A DNA stretch of 64,000 bases from Telluria mixta. Its GTDB lineage: Bacteria; Pseudomonadota; Gammaproteobacteria; Burkholderiales; Burkholderiaceae_D. Made by a program: the position numbers and the translations under genes. The stretch covers positions 2,170,001 through 2,234,000 of the forward strand of contig NZ_CP119520.1 in the NCBI RefSeq assembly GCF_029223865.1, written 5' to 3'. This document shows, one piece after another, positions 18,836 to 31,259 of this stretch (positions are counted from its first letter, which is position 1; each line of letters starts with the position of its first letter). A model generated the notes under the pieces. That model ran no database searches. It saw nothing but the letters and a program-made list of their open reading frames with translations, and had not been told where the DNA came from.

Positions 18836-21800
18836 ATGATTGCCCAAGGTTTGTACGATCCCGCCAATGAACACGACGCCTGTGGCGTCGGTTTCGTCGC
18901 CCATATCAAGGGCAACAAGAGCCACTCCATTATTGAACAGGGTCTGTTGATCCTGAAGAACCTGGACCACCGGGGCGCCGTCGGTGCCGATGCCCTGATG
19001 GGCGACGGCGCGGGTATCCTGATCCAGATCCCCGACCAGTTCTACCGCGACGAGATGGCCAAGCAGGGCGTCGAACTGCCGCCGCCGGGCGAATATGGCG
19101 TCGGCATGATCTTCCTGCCGAAGGAACACGCTTCGCGCATCGCCTGCGAACAGGAAATCGAGCGCGCCGTGCGCGCCGAAGGCCAGGTCGTGCTGGGCTG
19201 GCGCAACGTGCCGGTGGACGACACGATGCCGATGTCGCCGACCGTCCGCGCGAAAGAGCCGGTCATCCGCCAGATCTTCATCGGCCGCGGCCCGGACGTC
19301 ATGGTCACGGACGCGCTCGAGCGCAAGCTGTACGTCATCCGCAAATCGTCGGGCCACGCGATCCAGGCCCTGAAACTCATCCACGGCAAGGAATTCTTCG
19401 TGCCGTCGATGTCCGCGCGTACCGTGGTCTACAAAGGCCTGCTGCTGGCGGACCAGGTCGGCGTGTACTACAAGGACCTGCAGGATCCGCGCTGCGTCTC
19501 GGCCCTGGCCATGGTGCACCAGCGCTTCTCGACGAACACGTTCCCGGAGTGGCCGCTGGCCCACCCGTACCGCCTGCTCGCGCACAACGGCGAGATCAAC
19601 ACCGTCAAGGGCAACTTCAACTGGACCCGCGCCCGCGAAGGCGTCATGAAGTCGGCCGTGCTGGGTGACGACCTGAACAAACTGTTCCCGCTGATCTATG
19701 AAGGCCAGTCGGACACCGCCTGCTTCGACAACGCGCTCGAACTGCTGGTCATGGCCGGCTACCCGATCGCCCAGGCGATGATGATGATGATCCCGGAAGC
19801 CTGGGAAAACCACGCGACGATGGACGAGAACCGCCGCGCGTTCTACGAATACCACGCCGCGATGATGGAACCGTGGGACGGCCCGGCCGCCATGGCCTTC
19901 ACCGACGGCCGCCACATCGGCGGTACGCTGGACCGTAACGGCCTGCGTCCGGCCCGCTACATCGTCACGGACGACGACCTGGTCGTCATGGCCTCGGAAT
20001 CGGGCACGCTGCCGATCCCGGAATCGCGCATCGTCAAGAAATGGCGCCTGCAGCCGGGCAAGATGTTCCTCATCGACCTGGAAGCCGGCCGCATCATCGA
20101 CGACAAGGAACTGAAAGACACCTACTCGAACGCCAAGCCCTATAAGGCATGGATCAAGTCGGTGCGCATCAAGCTGAACGAAATCAAGCTGTCGGAAAGC
20201 CAGCTGTCGCAGAACCGCGCGAAAGACGCGCAGGGTGAGAAGGCTGCCATTTCGCTGCTGGACCGCCAGCAGGCATTCGGCTACACCCAGGAAGACCTGA
20301 AGTTCCTGATGGCCCCGATGGCCGTGCTGGGCGAAGAAGCCACCGGCTCGATGGGTAACGACTCGCCGCTGGCCGTCATGTCGAACAAGCTGAAGCCGCT
20401 GTACTCGTACTTCAAGCAGCTGTTCGCCCAGGTCACGAACCCGCCGATCGACCCGATCCGCGAAGCGATGGTGATGTCGCTCGTGTCGTTCATCGGTCCG
20501 AAGCCGAACCTGCTGGACACGAACAACGTCAACCCGCCGATGCGCCTCGAAGTGTCGCAGCCGGTGATCGGTTTCGACGACATGGCCCGCCTGCGCAACA
20601 TCAGCCTGCACACCGGCGGCAAGTTCAAGTCGTATGAACTGAACATCTGCTACCCGGTCTCGTGGGGCAAGGAAGGCATCGAAGCGTCGCTGGCCTCGCT
20701 GTGCGCGGAAGCCGTGGACGCCGTCAAGTCGGGCCACAACATCCTGATCGTCTCGGACCGCAACCTCAACGTCGACCAGGTCGCGATCCCCGCGCTGCTG
20801 GCGACGTCCGCGATCCACCAGCACCTCGTCCAGCGCGGCCTGCGCGCGTCGACGGGTCTCGTGGTCGAAACCGGTTCGTGCCGCGAAACGCACCACTTCG
20901 CGCTGCTGGCCGGCTACGGCGCGGAAGCCGTGCACCCGTACCTGGCGCTGGAAACGCTGGTCGACCTGGCGCACACGCTGCCGCACGAGATGGCTGCAGA
21001 TAAAGCCATCTACAATTACACCAAGGCGGTCGGCAAGGGCCTCATGAAGGTGATGTCGAAGATGGGCATCTCGACCTACATGTCGTACTGCGGCGCCCAG
21101 ATCTTCGAAGCCATCGGCCTGAACAAGTCGCTGGTCGACAAATACTTCCGCGGCACGTCGTCGACGGTGGAAGGCATCGGCCTGTTCGAAGTGGCCGAGG
21201 AAGCCCTGCGCCTGCACGGCCTGGCCTTCGGCAAGGACCCGATCCTGGAGCATTCGCTGGACGTCGGCGGCGAGTACGCCTACCGCGTGCGCGGCGAAGA
21301 CCACCTGTGGACGCCGGACGCGATCGCCAAGCTGCAGCACTCGACCCGTGCCAACAACTACAGCACCTATAAAGAGTACGCGCAGATCATCAACGACCAG
21401 AGCCGCCGTCACCTGACCCTGCGCGGCCTGTTCGAGTTCAAGATCGATCCGACCAAGGCGATCCCGCTGGACGAAGTGGAGCCGGCGAAGGAAATCGTCA
21501 AGCGCTTCGCCACCGGCGCGATGTCGCTGGGCTCGATCTCGACCGAAGCGCACGCCACCCTGGCCATCGCCATGAACCGCATCGGCGGCAAGTCGAACAC
21601 CGGTGAAGGCGGTGAAGATCCGGCACGCTACATGGGCGAGTTCAAGGGCATCAAGATCGCCAAGGGCGAGACCCTGGCCTCGATCCTGGGCAAGGACCGC
21701 GTCGTCGCGGACATCCCGCTGGTCGAAGGCGATTCGCTGCGTTCGAAGATCAAGCAGGTGGCATCGGGCCGCTTCGGTGTGACCGCCGAATACCTGGCCT

Positions 21801-23551
21801 CCGCCGACCAGATCCAGATCAAGATGGCGCAGGGCGCCAAGCCGGGCGAAGGCGGCCAGCTGCCGGGCCACAAGGTGTCCGAGTACATCGCGTCGCTGCG
21901 CTTCTCGGTGCCGGGCGTGGGCCTGATCTCGCCGCCGCCGCACCACGACATCTATTCGATCGAAGACCTGGCGCAGCTGATCCACGACCTCAAGAACGTG
22001 AACCCGCACGCGTCGATCTCCGTGAAGCTGGTGTCGGAAGTCGGTATCGGTACGGTCGCCGCCGGTGTGTCGAAGGCGAAGGCCGACCACGTCGTCGTCG
22101 CCGGCCATGACGGCGGTACGGGTGCATCGCCGCTGTCGTCGGTGAAGCACGCCGGCACGCCTTGGGAACTGGGCCTCGCCGAGACCCAGCAGACCCTCGT
22201 GCTGAACGGCCTGCGCAGCCGTATCCGCGTCCAGGCCGACGGCCAGATGCGTACCGGCCGCGACGTCGTCATCGCCGCCCTGCTGGGCGCGGACGAAATC
22301 GGCTTCGCGACGGCACCGCTGGTCGTCGAAGGCTGCATCATGATGCGTAAGTGCCACCTGAACACCTGCCCGGTGGGCGTGGCCACCCAGGATCCGGAAC
22401 TGCGCGCCAAGTTCTCGGGCAAGCCGGAACACGTCGTGAACTACTTCTTCTTCGTCGCCGAAGAAGCGCGCCAGATCATGGCCCAGCTGGGCATCCGCAC
22501 GTTCGACGAGCTGATCGGCCGTGCCGACCTGCTGGACAAGTCGAAGGCCGTCGGCCACTGGAAGGCACAGGGCCTGGACTTCTCGAACATCTTCTACCAG
22601 CCGAAGGTCGACGACAAACGCCAGCTGCTGCACACGGACGGCCAGGACCACGGCCTGGACAAGGCCCTGGACCACAAGCTGATCGCGCAGGCCAAGGCCG
22701 CGCTGGAGAAGGGCGAGCGCGTCTCGTTCATCTCGCCGGTGAAGAACGTCAACCGCACGGTCGGCGCGATGCTGTCGGGCGAAGTCGCCAAGCGCTACGG
22801 CCATGCCGGCCTGCCGGACGACACGATCCACATCCAGCTGCAGGGCACCGCGGGCCAGTCGGCCGGCGCGTTCCTGGCACACGGCATCACGCTGGACCTG
22901 GTCGGCGAAGGCAACGACTATGTCGGTAAAGGCCTGTCGGGCGGCCGCATCATCGTGCGTCCGAACACGGAATTCCGTGGCTGGGCCGTCGACAACATCA
23001 TCGTCGGCAACACGGTGCTGTACGGTGCGATCGCCGGCGAAGCGTTCCTGAACGGCGTGGCCGGCGAGCGTTTCGCGGTGCGTAACTCGGGTGCGACGGC
23101 CATCGTCGAAGGCGTGGGCGACCACGGCTGCGAATACATGACGGGCGGTACCGTCGTCGTGCTGGGCGACACCGGCCGCAACTTCGCGGCGGGCATGTCG
23201 GGCGGCGTGGCGTATGTCTACGATCCGAAGGGCGACTTCGAGCAGAAGTGCAACACCGCGATGGTGGCACTGGAGCGCGTGCTGTCGACCAAGGAACAGA
23301 GCGACAAGTCGAGCTGGCACGCACAGACCCGCAACGGCGAGCGCGAGTCGGACGAAGCGATCCTGAAGCGCCTGATCGAGCGTCACTTCAAGCACACCGG
23401 TTCGACCCGTGCACGCAACCTGCTGGACGACTGGGCCAACAGCCGCGGCAAGTTCGTCAAGGTCTTCCCGACCGAGTACAAGCGCGCACTGGAAGAGATG
23501 CACAACAGCAGCATGGAAGAAGCCAACGACAAGATCGAAATGGCTGCCTGA
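18836..23551 (+). CDS. gltB: Glutamate synthase (NADPH) large subunit
   Basis: The 1571-residue large subunit of GOGAT, converting glutamine and 2-oxoglutarate to two glutamates. Cys16 in [13 protein letters not shown] would become the N-terminal nucleophile of the class II amidotransferase domain after removal of a 15-residue leader. The amidotransferase domain (to about residue 430), a central domain, the FMN/2-oxoglutarate synthase domain ([10 protein letters not shown]) and the 3Fe-4S motif [11 protein letters not shown] follow, then the C-terminal beta-helix rich in glycine ([10 protein letters not shown]). ATG 18836 has GGAG 7 bases upstream; 44 more codons are open but include RAYT-end sequence. 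gltD follows after 70 bp. Confidence 0.97.
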   Translation: MIAQGLYDPANEHDACGVGFVAHIKGNKSHSIIEQGLLILKNLDHRGAVGADALMGDGAGILIQIPDQFYRDEMAKQGVELPPPGEYGVGMIFLPKEHASRIACEQEIERAVRAEGQVVLGWRNVPVDDTMPMSPTVRAKEPVIRQIFIGRGPDVMVTDALERKLYVIRKSSGHAIQALKLIHGKEFFVPSMSARTVVYKGLLLADQVGVYYKDLQDPRCVSALAMVHQRFSTNTFPEWPLAHPYRLLAHNGEINTVKGNFNWTRAREGVMKSAVLGDDLNKLFPLIYEGQSDTACFDNALELLVMAGYPIAQAMMMMIPEAWENHATMDENRRAFYEYHAAMMEPWDGPAAMAFTDGRHIGGTLDRNGLRPARYIVTDDDLVVMASESGTLPIPESRIVKKWRLQPGKMFLIDLEAGRIIDDKELKDTYSNAKPYKAWIKSVRIKLNEIKLSESQLSQNRAKDAQGEKAAISLLDRQQAFGYTQEDLKFLMAPMAVLGEEATGSMGNDSPLAVMSNKLKPLYSYFKQLFAQVTNPPIDPIREAMVMSLVSFIGPKPNLLDTNNVNPPMRLEVSQPVIGFDDMARLRNISLHTGGKFKSYELNICYPVSWGKEGIEASLASLCAEAVDAVKSGHNILIVSDRNLNVDQVAIPALLATSAIHQHLVQRGLRASTGLVVETGSCRETHHFALLAGYGAEAVHPYLALETLVDLAHTLPHEMAADKAIYNYTKAVGKGLMKVMSKMGISTYMSYCGAQIFEAIGLNKSLVDKYFRGTSSTVEGIGLFEVAEEALRLHGLAFGKDPILEHSLDVGGEYAYRVRGEDHLWTPDAIAKLQHSTRANNYSTYKEYAQIINDQSRRHLTLRGLFEFKIDPTKAIPLDEVEPAKEIVKRFATGAMSLGSISTEAHATLAIAMNRIGGKSNTGEGGEDPARYMGEFKGIKIAKGETLASILGKDRVVADIPLVEGDSLRSKIKQVASGRFGVTAEYLASADQIQIKMAQGAKPGEGGQLPGHKVSEYIASLRFSVPGVGLISPPPHHDIYSIEDLAQLIHDLKNVNPHASISVKLVSEVGIGTVAAGVSKAKADHVVVAGHDGGTGASPLSSVKHAGTPWELGLAETQQTLVLNGLRSRIRVQADGQMRTGRDVVIAALLGADEIGFATAPLVVEGCIMMRKCHLNTCPVGVATQDPELRAKFSGKPEHVVNYFFFVAEEARQIMAQLGIRTFDELIGRADLLDKSKAVGHWKAQGLDFSNIFYQPKVDDKRQLLHTDGQDHGLDKALDHKLIAQAKAALEKGERVSFISPVKNVNRTVGAMLSGEVAKRYGHAGLPDDTIHIQLQGTAGQSAGAFLAHGITLDLVGEGNDYVGKGLSGGRIIVRPNTEFRGWAVDNIIVGNTVLYGAIAGEAFLNGVAGERFAVRNSGATAIVEGVGDHGCEYMTGGTVVVLGDTGRNFAAGMSGGVAYVYDPKGDFEQKCNTAMVALERVLSTKEQSDKSSWHAQTRNGERESDEAILKRLIERHFKHTGSTRARNLLDDWANSRGKFVKVFPTEYKRALEEMHNSSMEEANDKIEMAA

Positions 23552-23621
23552 TGCGCACCGGCGGGCGCCCCACGCGTCCGCCGCATCTCTCTAGACCGAA
23601 TAGAACACGATAGGAATACAA

Positions 23622-25085
<1,464 letters not shown>

Positions 25086-25110
25086 GCCAAGCGTCGCCGC
25101 AACAGAATGG

Positions 25111-25144
25111 ACGGCCCGGGTGCGCAACCCGGGCCGTTTTTTTT
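25111..25144 (+). terminator. Rho-independent terminator after gltBD
   Basis: Perfect 10-bp stem ACGGCCCGGG / CCCGGGCCGT with a 7-nt loop, followed by eight T (counting the last stem base). Confidence 0.93.
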
Positions 25145-25218
25145 CGCCGTGAGAATTCGCGCAACTGTTGCGCACGCGTTCCGGTAATGTAACGGTTTTC
25201 ATTCTTTCCAGTGCCGCC

Positions 25219-26733
25219 ATGGATACCGTCACCCTCAAGGGCAATCTCGCGCTGAACGGCCAGAACCTGGCCTTCGAAGGCGTACCGATCGAAGCGCATC
25301 TGCTGCTGGGCGATTACCCCAACGTCGCCGTCAACAACGGATCCGGCAAGTTCACCTGGAAGATCGGCGACCGCACGATCGAGACCACGGGCGCCTGGTA
25401 CGACGCTGCCGTCACCTCCTACACGCCGACCCAGGCCGACGTCGGCAACCCGATCTCCGTGACCGGTTCCGTCGCCTACGTCGACGGCATCCACACGCCG
25501 AGCAGCCCGAATGCGCTGACCGTCATCAACGTCAACGACCTGCCCACCGGCACGGTGACCATCACGGGCGACACGACGCACGCCGGCAGCCAGCTGCACG
25601 CCGTCAGCACGATCGGTGACGAGGACGGCATGGGCGCCCTGTCGTACCAGTGGAAGGCGAACGGCCAGGCGATCGCCGGGGCGACCGGCGACACCTGGAC
25701 GTTGGACACGGCCCACGCGGGCCAGGCCATCAGCGTCGTCGCCAGCTATGTCGACGGGTTCGGCCAGGCGGAGTCGGTCGCGAGCGACGCCGACCCCAAG
25801 GCCGTGCACCAGAACAGCCCGGGCGCGCTGGTCCTGTCGGGCGAGCTGGCGAAGGGGCACACGCTGCATGCGCAAGTCGTCGACGCGGATGCACCCGCCA
25901 AGGTCTATTACCAGTGGCAGATCGACGACGGCAGCGGCCATTACGTGAACGTCACCGGCAACTGGTCCGCCGATTTTACGTTGGGCGACAGCGTGCCGCC
26001 CGTCATGCGCGTGATCGCCACGTATGCCGACCGCTACGGGTTCATCGAAACCCATGTGCGCACGACCGGCACGGAAGGCGCGGACACGATCCGCGGCGAC
26101 GGCAGCCCGGGCGAAGTCATCCAGGCACGCGGCGGTGACGACACGCTCATCTACACCAACGGCGCCATTCTGGATGGCGGCGATGGCATCGATACGTTTT
26201 ATGGGGCGGTGTACACGGTCAGCCAGGTCGACGCGCATACCTGGTATGCCTCGACCATGACGGCGACCGGCTGCACGCTCGTCAACATCGAGCGCGTGGT
26301 GTTCGGCGAGCCGGGCGCGAGCAATGCCAAGGGCCTCGCCCTTGACTACAATGGCCACGGGGGCCAGGCCTACCGCCTCTACCAGGCTGCATTCGACCGC
26401 ACGCCGGACGACTTCGGCGTCGGCTTCTGGATGAACCGCCTCGACAAGGGCGTCAGCCTGACGGACGTCGCCAACGCCTTCGTCGCATCCAGCGAATTCA
26501 AGGCGCTGTACGGCACCAATCCGACGAACGCCGCCATCGTCGACAAGTTCTATCACAACGTCCTGCACCGCGACCCGGATCCGCAGAGCTCGTTCTGGGT
26601 CGACGTGCTCGACCGCAAGGCGGCGACGGTCGCCGACGTGCTGATCGGCTTCAGCGAAAGCGCCGAGAACGTCGCGGCCCTCGTCGGCGTGCAAAAGACG
26701 GGCATTTCCTACCTGCCGTATCATGACGGTTGA
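25219..26733 (+). CDS. Secreted-type protein with Ig-like repeats, RTX-like motif and DUF4214
   Basis: A 504-residue protein with no classical signal peptide. Residues 1-270 hold repeated beta-domains of the kind found in large exported proteins (two cores resembling SYQWKANGQAIAG and YYQWQIDDGSGHY). A glycine/aspartate stretch follows (GADTIRGDGSPGE, ARGGDDTLIYTN, LDGGDGIDTF), like the calcium-binding nonapeptides of type I substrates. The C-terminal 120 residues (YRLYQAAFDRTPDDFGVGFWMNRL, VASSEFKALYG) match DUF4214, common in betaproteobacterial exported proteins. This architecture suggests type I export; no transporter genes are nearby. It stands alone between gltBD and a dehydrogenase gene. 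The function is unknown. Confidence 0.8.
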   Translation: MDTVTLKGNLALNGQNLAFEGVPIEAHLLLGDYPNVAVNNGSGKFTWKIGDRTIETTGAWYDAAVTSYTPTQADVGNPISVTGSVAYVDGIHTPSSPNALTVINVNDLPTGTVTITGDTTHAGSQLHAVSTIGDEDGMGALSYQWKANGQAIAGATGDTWTLDTAHAGQAISVVASYVDGFGQAESVASDADPKAVHQNSPGALVLSGELAKGHTLHAQVVDADAPAKVYYQWQIDDGSGHYVNVTGNWSADFTLGDSVPPVMRVIATYADRYGFIETHVRTTGTEGADTIRGDGSPGEVIQARGGDDTLIYTNGAILDGGDGIDTFYGAVYTVSQVDAHTWYASTMTATGCTLVNIERVVFGEPGASNAKGLALDYNGHGGQAYRLYQAAFDRTPDDFGVGFWMNRLDKGVSLTDVANAFVASSEFKALYGTNPTNAAIVDKFYHNVLHRDPDPQSSFWVDVLDRKAATVADVLIGFSESAENVAALVGVQKTGISYLPYHDG

Positions 26734-26765
26734 GTCATTCCGACAATAACGATATGGAGACACGG

Positions 26766-27647
26766 ATGGAGATCGGCTACGTCGGCCTGGGCGGCATGGG
26801 CCACGCCATGGCAAGCAACCTCATCAGCAAAGGCCATGCGCTGCGCGTGTGGAACCGCTCGCCCGGCAAGGCGGACGACCTCGTCGCGCAAGGCGCGACC
26901 CTGGTCGAGCATCCCGGCCAGGCCGTGGCCAGCGACGGCATCGTGTTCACGATGGTGGCCGATGACGCGGCGCTGGAGCAGGTCGTCGGCGGACCGGATG
27001 GCATCGCCGCAAAGCTGGGCCCGGGCGGCATCCACGTCTCGATGAGCACGGTGTCGCCGGAGACCACGCGCAAGCTCGCCGCCCTGCACGCCGAGCGCGG
27101 CGCCGGCTTCATCGCGGCGCCCGTGTTCGGCCGCCCGACCGCCGCCGCCGCCGCCATGCTGTTCATCCTGGTCGCGGGTGAAGCCGGCGCGCGCGACAAA
27201 GTCGTGCCGCTGCTGCAGACGATGGGCCAGCGCGTGTTCCCGCTGGGCGACGACCCCGTTGCCGCCAGCATCGTCAAGCTGAGCGGCAATTTCATGATCA
27301 TGGGCGTCATCGAGGCGATGGCGGAAGCGGCGACCCTGTGCGAGAAATACGGCGTCGAACGCTCGGCCATGATGGACGTGATGACGCAATCGATCTTCGC
27401 CACGCCGCTGTACGTCAATTACGGCAAGCTGATCGCGCAGCACGACTACGCCAACCCCGGCTTCAAGCTGTCGCTGGGTTTCAAGGATGCGAATCTCGTG
27501 ATGGCGGCCGCGCGCAAGGCCCACGTGCCGATGCCGCTGGCGAGCATGATGCACGACCGTTTTCTCTCCGCGCTGGCGAAGGACCGCGGCGAGCTCGATT
27601 GGACGGCAGCCGCACTGAACGTGTCGGAAGAGGCCGGTCTCCGTTGA
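26766..27647 (+). CDS. NAD(P)-dependent beta-hydroxyacid dehydrogenase
   Basis: A 293-residue member of the 3-hydroxyisobutyrate dehydrogenase / glyoxylate-succinic semialdehyde reductase family. The cofactor motif is GYVGLGGMGHAMASNL at the N-terminus, the substrate loop is STVSPETTRKL, and the catalytic Lys is in VKLSGNFMIMG. The Arg in VWNRSPGKADDL favours NADPH. The start at 26766 has GGAGA just upstream; an in-frame ATG at 26754 is possible. It ends exactly against the convergent CapA-like gene. The true substrate is not shown by the sequence. Confidence 0.85.
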   Translation: MEIGYVGLGGMGHAMASNLISKGHALRVWNRSPGKADDLVAQGATLVEHPGQAVASDGIVFTMVADDAALEQVVGGPDGIAAKLGPGGIHVSMSTVSPETTRKLAALHAERGAGFIAAPVFGRPTAAAAAMLFILVAGEAGARDKVVPLLQTMGQRVFPLGDDPVAASIVKLSGNFMIMGVIEAMAEAATLCEKYGVERSAMMDVMTQSIFATPLYVNYGKLIAQHDYANPGFKLSLGFKDANLVMAAARKAHVPMPLASMMHDRFLSALAKDRGELDWTAAALNVSEEAGLR

Positions 27648-28655
27648 TCACTCGTGCGGCGTGGCGGCGTCCGGCTCGATGACGAGCAGGTCGCCGTCCA
27701 GCCGCGCCGCCGTGCCGAGGTCGCGGCACAGCGCCTGCATGCGCGTATAGATCCATGCGCGCTGCGTGTGGTCGGCAGGCAGCGCGCGACCGTGGCGGAT
27801 GAATACCGGGTGCAGCACGATGCGCCGCAGGGCATCCTCGCCCAGGTGCACCTCGAACAGCAATTGATGGTCGTTGCGCAGGTCGGTGTCGATGGCGTAA
27901 TCGTCGACGAGGTCGCCGGCCGCGTACAGGATCGGCCAGCCCCGGTACAGCTCGATGCCGTGGAAGATGTGGGCGCTGTGGCCATAGACGATCTTCCAGC
28001 CGACGTCGATCGCGGCGTGGGCCAGGCGGCGCAGGTGCGGCGCGGGCGCGGTCACCATGTTCGGCCCCCAGTGCAGCGACAGGATGGGCCAGCGCACGCC
28101 CGCCGTGCGCAGGGGCGCGAGCGCGCGAGCGAAGGCGTCGATGGCCGCCGCTTCGTCGTGCAGGCCGAGCCAGGCGATGCCGGGATGGTCGTCCGTGGCG
28201 GCGAAATCGGCCTGGTGGTCGCAGAACGCCGCCATCCCGACCAGCACGTTGCCGCACGCCACGACGGCCGGAGACAGCGCCCACGCGAGGTCCGGACCGG
28301 CGCCCGTGTGGGCGATGCCGTGCGCGTCCAGGACGCGCAGCGTGTCGGCGAGCCCTTGCACGTCGTAGTCGAGGCTGTGGTTGTTCGCGAGGCTGACCAT
28401 GCGGATGCCGGCATCGACCAGCGCCTGGCCGGCAGCGGGCGGCCCGGCGAAATAATAGGCCTTTGGAACACCGTGCCAGTGTTCGGTGCTGTCAGTGAGT
28501 GCGCACTCCAGGTTGGCGATGGCGACGTCGGCCGCGCGCAGCAGCGGAGAGACCGCTTCCAGCGGCGCGTGGATGCCGTCGCGCAGCATGACGTCGCGCA
28601 CATGGCGGCCCAGCATGACGTCGCCGCCGAACACGAGGCGCAAATCAGGGCTCAT
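27648..28655 (-). CDS. CapA-family metallophosphatase-like protein
   Basis: A 335-residue member of the CapA/PgsA family (poly-gamma-glutamate type), with a calcineurin-like fold. Motifs include FGGDVMLGRHV, NLECALT, LANNHSLDYDVQG, LHWGPNM, and YGHSAHIFHGIELY with LYAAGDLVDDYA. No signal peptide or membrane anchor is visible, and no capBC genes are nearby, so it is probably not part of a capsule polymer system. Its start overlaps the upstream alpha/beta hydrolase by 11 bp, so the two are coupled. Confidence 0.82.
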   Translation of the reverse strand: MSPDLRLVFGGDVMLGRHVRDVMLRDGIHAPLEAVSPLLRAADVAIANLECALTDSTEHWHGVPKAYYFAGPPAAGQALVDAGIRMVSLANNHSLDYDVQGLADTLRVLDAHGIAHTGAGPDLAWALSPAVVACGNVLVGMAAFCDHQADFAATDDHPGIAWLGLHDEAAAIDAFARALAPLRTAGVRWPILSLHWGPNMVTAPAPHLRRLAHAAIDVGWKIVYGHSAHIFHGIELYRGWPILYAAGDLVDDYAIDTDLRNDHQLLFEVHLGEDALRRIVLHPVFIRHGRALPADHTQRAWIYTRMQALCRDLGTAARLDGDLLVIEPDAATPHE

Positions 28656-29289
28656 GGGTGAAGTACGTCGTGAACCAGTCCGCCGCCAGCCGCGCCACCT
28701 CTTCCAGCGTACCCGGTTCCTCGAACAGATGCGTCGCACCGGGCACGATCGCGAGCCGTTTTACGCAACCCAGCTCGGCATAGGCGTGCCGGTTCAGCGC
28801 GATCACGGGTTCGTCGGCGCCGCCCACGATGAGGAGTGTCGGCGCCTCGACGGCGCGCAAGGCGTCGTCGCCGGCAAGGTCCGGGCGCCCGCCGCGCGAG
28901 ACGACGGCCGCGACGGGCACCGCCGGGTCCGCCGCCAGCTGCAGCGCGGCGGCCGCGCCCGTGCTGGCGCCGAACAGGCCCAGCGGCAACGGGGCCGTCG
29001 CATCCTGGGCGGCCAGCCAGCCTGCGGCCGTGCGCAAGCGGGCCGTCAGCAAAACAATGTCGAAACGGTTATGGTATTGGCGATCTTCTTGCGGCGTGAG
29101 CAGGTCGAGCAGCAAGGTGCCGATGCCGGCGTCGCGCAGCACGTGCGCCACGTGGTTGTTGCGCGGGCTCAAACGGCTGCTGCCGCTGCCGTGCGCGAAC
29201 AGCACGACGCCGGAGGCATCGTGGGGCAGCTCGAGCATGCCTTCCATCGTCGCCGCACCGCTGTCGATATGGACGAGGGCTTTTGTCAT
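28645..29289 (-). CDS. Alpha/beta hydrolase (dienelactone-hydrolase-like)
   Basis: A 214-residue alpha/beta hydrolase. The oxyanion region is LFAHGSGSSR, the nucleophile Ser is in GLFGASTGAAAAL, the acid is probably the Asp in VGGADEPVI, and the His is in PGATHLFEEPG. Small proteins of this type often sit beside phosphoribosyltransferases or CapA-like genes. The substrate is unknown. The gene is the first of a two-gene minus-strand unit with the CapA-like gene. Confidence 0.85.
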   Translation of the reverse strand: MTKALVHIDSGAATMEGMLELPHDASGVVLFAHGSGSSRLSPRNNHVAHVLRDAGIGTLLLDLLTPQEDRQYHNRFDIVLLTARLRTAAGWLAAQDATAPLPLGLFGASTGAAAALQLAADPAVPVAAVVSRGGRPDLAGDDALRAVEAPTLLIVGGADEPVIALNRHAYAELGCVKRLAIVPGATHLFEEPGTLEEVARLAADWFTTYFTHEP

Positions 29290-29657
29290 GATCGTTTGAC
29301 CATCCGGCAGGGGCAAAGATTCGGCGTCCGATTGTTAAATAGGAAGTGATCGAAAGTCCGGTATTCACCCGTTCCCGACGTCCGGGACATGACGCTGAAT
29401 CGGGATGTAATGGATCTTCAGGACACCCCCACAAAAGGGGTTTCTTTCAGGCATTTGTAAAGATTGTTTACTGATGTGAAACAATGTGTTGTATGCATAA
29501 CTTAGTAAAAACAAGCACTTATGTTCCAAAATATCTGACTCGTGATTTAGTAATGTTGTAATATCACGTCGATAACATGGCCGGAATTGGGCCGCGTCCT
29601 GCAGGCCTTGCCGTTTCTGCACTACAATACGAGATTCTCCAAATACCAATATCCACT
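29290..29657. other. AT-rich promoter region of the mla operon
   Basis: About 370 bp between the divergent hydrolase and mlaF genes, clearly A+T-rich between 29440 and 29580. No open frame here looks coding. It most likely carries both divergent promoters, but no clear -35/-10 pair was assigned. A short CCCC-ACAAAA-GGGG hairpin lies near 29428-29441. Confidence 0.5.
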
Positions 29658-30461
29658 GTGTCCAACCTCGTCGAAATTCGCGATCTGCATTTTTCGTATG
29701 GCGATCGCCCGATCCTGCAGAACCTGAGCATGGACTTCCCGCGCGGCAAGCTGATTGCCGTGATGGGCGGCTCCGGCTCGGGCAAGACGACGGTCCTGCG
29801 CCTGATCGGCGGCCAGATCAAGCCGCAGCGCGGCACCGTCGCCGTGAATGGCGAGGTGGTGAACCAGCTCGACACGGAAGGTTTATATCGGCTGCGGCGC
29901 AAGATGGGCATGCTGTTCCAGTTCGGCGCGCTGTTCACCGACCTGACCGTGTTCGAGAACGTGGCCTTCCCGCTGCGCGAGCACACGGAACTGCCGGAAG
30001 AACTCATTCGCGACCTGGTGCTGATGCGCCTGAACGCCGTCGGCCTGCGCAATGCCGCGGGCCTGAAGCCGAACGAGATCTCGGGCGGCATGGCGCGCCG
30101 CGTGGCGCTGGCCCGTGCCGTCGCGCTCGACCCGGCGCTGATCATGTACGACGAACCGTTCGCCGGCCTCGACCCGATCTCGATGGGCGTGACCGCCAAC
30201 CTGATCCGCAACCTGAACGACGCGCTCGGCTCGACGTCGATCCTCGTCTCGCACGACGTGAACGAAACCTTCATGATCGCCGATTACGTTTATTTCCTGT
30301 CCGCGGGCCGGATCGTCGCCGCCGGCACGCCGGACGAGATGCGCCGTTCGGCCGATCCGTACGTCAAGCAATTCGTGAACGCCGAGCCGGACGGCCCCGT
30401 GCCGTTCCATTACCCCGGCAAATCGCTGGCCGAGGACCTGGGCCTGGGAGGCAAGCGATGA
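29658..30461 (+). CDS. mlaF: Phospholipid transport ATPase MlaF
   Basis: ATPase of the MlaFEDB inner-membrane complex that moves phospholipids between inner and outer membrane to keep outer-leaflet asymmetry. The 267 residues show Walker A GGSGSGKTT, the signature NEISGGMARRVALARA and Walker B LIMYDEPFAGLDP. GTG 29658 (giving SNLVEIRDLHFSYG) fits the family start; the frame is open from 29577 but those 27 codons are unlike MlaF. The stop overlaps mlaE by 4 bp (ATGA). Confidence 0.95.
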   Translation: MSNLVEIRDLHFSYGDRPILQNLSMDFPRGKLIAVMGGSGSGKTTVLRLIGGQIKPQRGTVAVNGEVVNQLDTEGLYRLRRKMGMLFQFGALFTDLTVFENVAFPLREHTELPEELIRDLVLMRLNAVGLRNAAGLKPNEISGGMARRVALARAVALDPALIMYDEPFAGLDPISMGVTANLIRNLNDALGSTSILVSHDVNETFMIADYVYFLSAGRIVAAGTPDEMRRSADPYVKQFVNAEPDGPVPFHYPGKSLAEDLGLGGKR

Positions 30462-31237
30462 CCAATCCTCTCGCACTCCTCGGGGGATTCGTCCTCGATA
30501 CGTTCGCCCGCGTCGGCTTCGTCACGCGCTCGTTCGGCGGCCTGCTCGGCAAGGCCCCGGGCGCGCTGCGCCGTCCGACCCTGATCTCGGAACAGGTCCA
30601 CTTCATCGGCAATTACTCGCTCTTGATCATCACCGTGTCCGGCCTGTTCGTCGGCATGGTGCTGGGCCTGCAGGGCTATTACACGCTGAGCCAGTTCGGT
30701 GCCGAGGAAAAACTCGGCCAGCTCGTGGCGCTGTCGCTGCTGCGCGAGCTGGGCCCGGTCGTGACGGCCCTGTTGTTCGCGGGCCGCGCCGGTACGTCCC
30801 TCACGGCGGAAATCGGCCTCATGAAGGCGGGCGAGCAACTGACCGCAATGGAAATGATGGCCGTGAACCCGATCCAGCGCGTGCTGGCGCCCCGGTTCTG
30901 GGCAGGCCTGATCGCCATGCCGGTGCTGGCCGCCGTGTTCTCCGCCATCGGCGTGGTCGGCGGCTACCTGGTCGGCGTGCAGCTGATCGGCGTGGACGAA
31001 GGCGCGTTCTGGTCGCAGATGCAGGCGAACATCGACGTGCGCCGCGACATCATGAATGGCGTCATCAAGAGCTTTGTATTTGGCATGGCCGTGACCTTCA
31101 CGGCGCTGTTCCAGGGCTATGAAGCGCAGCCGACGCCGGAAGGCGTGTCGCGCGCCACCACGCGCACCGTCGTGATCGCGTCGCTGATGGTGCTGGGGCT
31201 GGACTTTGTCATGACTGCCTTGATGTTCAACAAGTAA
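30458..31237 (+). CDS. mlaE: Phospholipid transport permease MlaE
   Basis: A 259-residue inner-membrane permease of the Mla complex with about five hydrophobic segments (for example LLIITVSGLFVGMVLGLQGYY and MPVLAAVFSAIGVVGGYLVG). The conserved LRELGPVVTALLFAGRAGTS and LMKAGEQLTAMEMMAV loops that contact MlaF are present. It overlaps mlaF by 4 bp and is followed by mlaD after 22 bp. Confidence 0.95.
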   Translation: MTNPLALLGGFVLDTFARVGFVTRSFGGLLGKAPGALRRPTLISEQVHFIGNYSLLIITVSGLFVGMVLGLQGYYTLSQFGAEEKLGQLVALSLLRELGPVVTALLFAGRAGTSLTAEIGLMKAGEQLTAMEMMAVNPIQRVLAPRFWAGLIAMPVLAAVFSAIGVVGGYLVGVQLIGVDEGAFWSQMQANIDVRRDIMNGVIKSFVFGMAVTFTALFQGYEAQPTPEGVSRATTRTVVIASLMVLGLDFVMTALMFNK

Positions 31238-31259
31238 TCAGAAGAGTTGGGAAAAACTT

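Noticed and set aside
18815..23503. 1562-codon open frame opposite gltB
   Set aside because: Antisense shadow of a GC-rich gene: no recognisable domain, Arg/His/Val-heavy composition, and gltB on the other strand is unmistakable.
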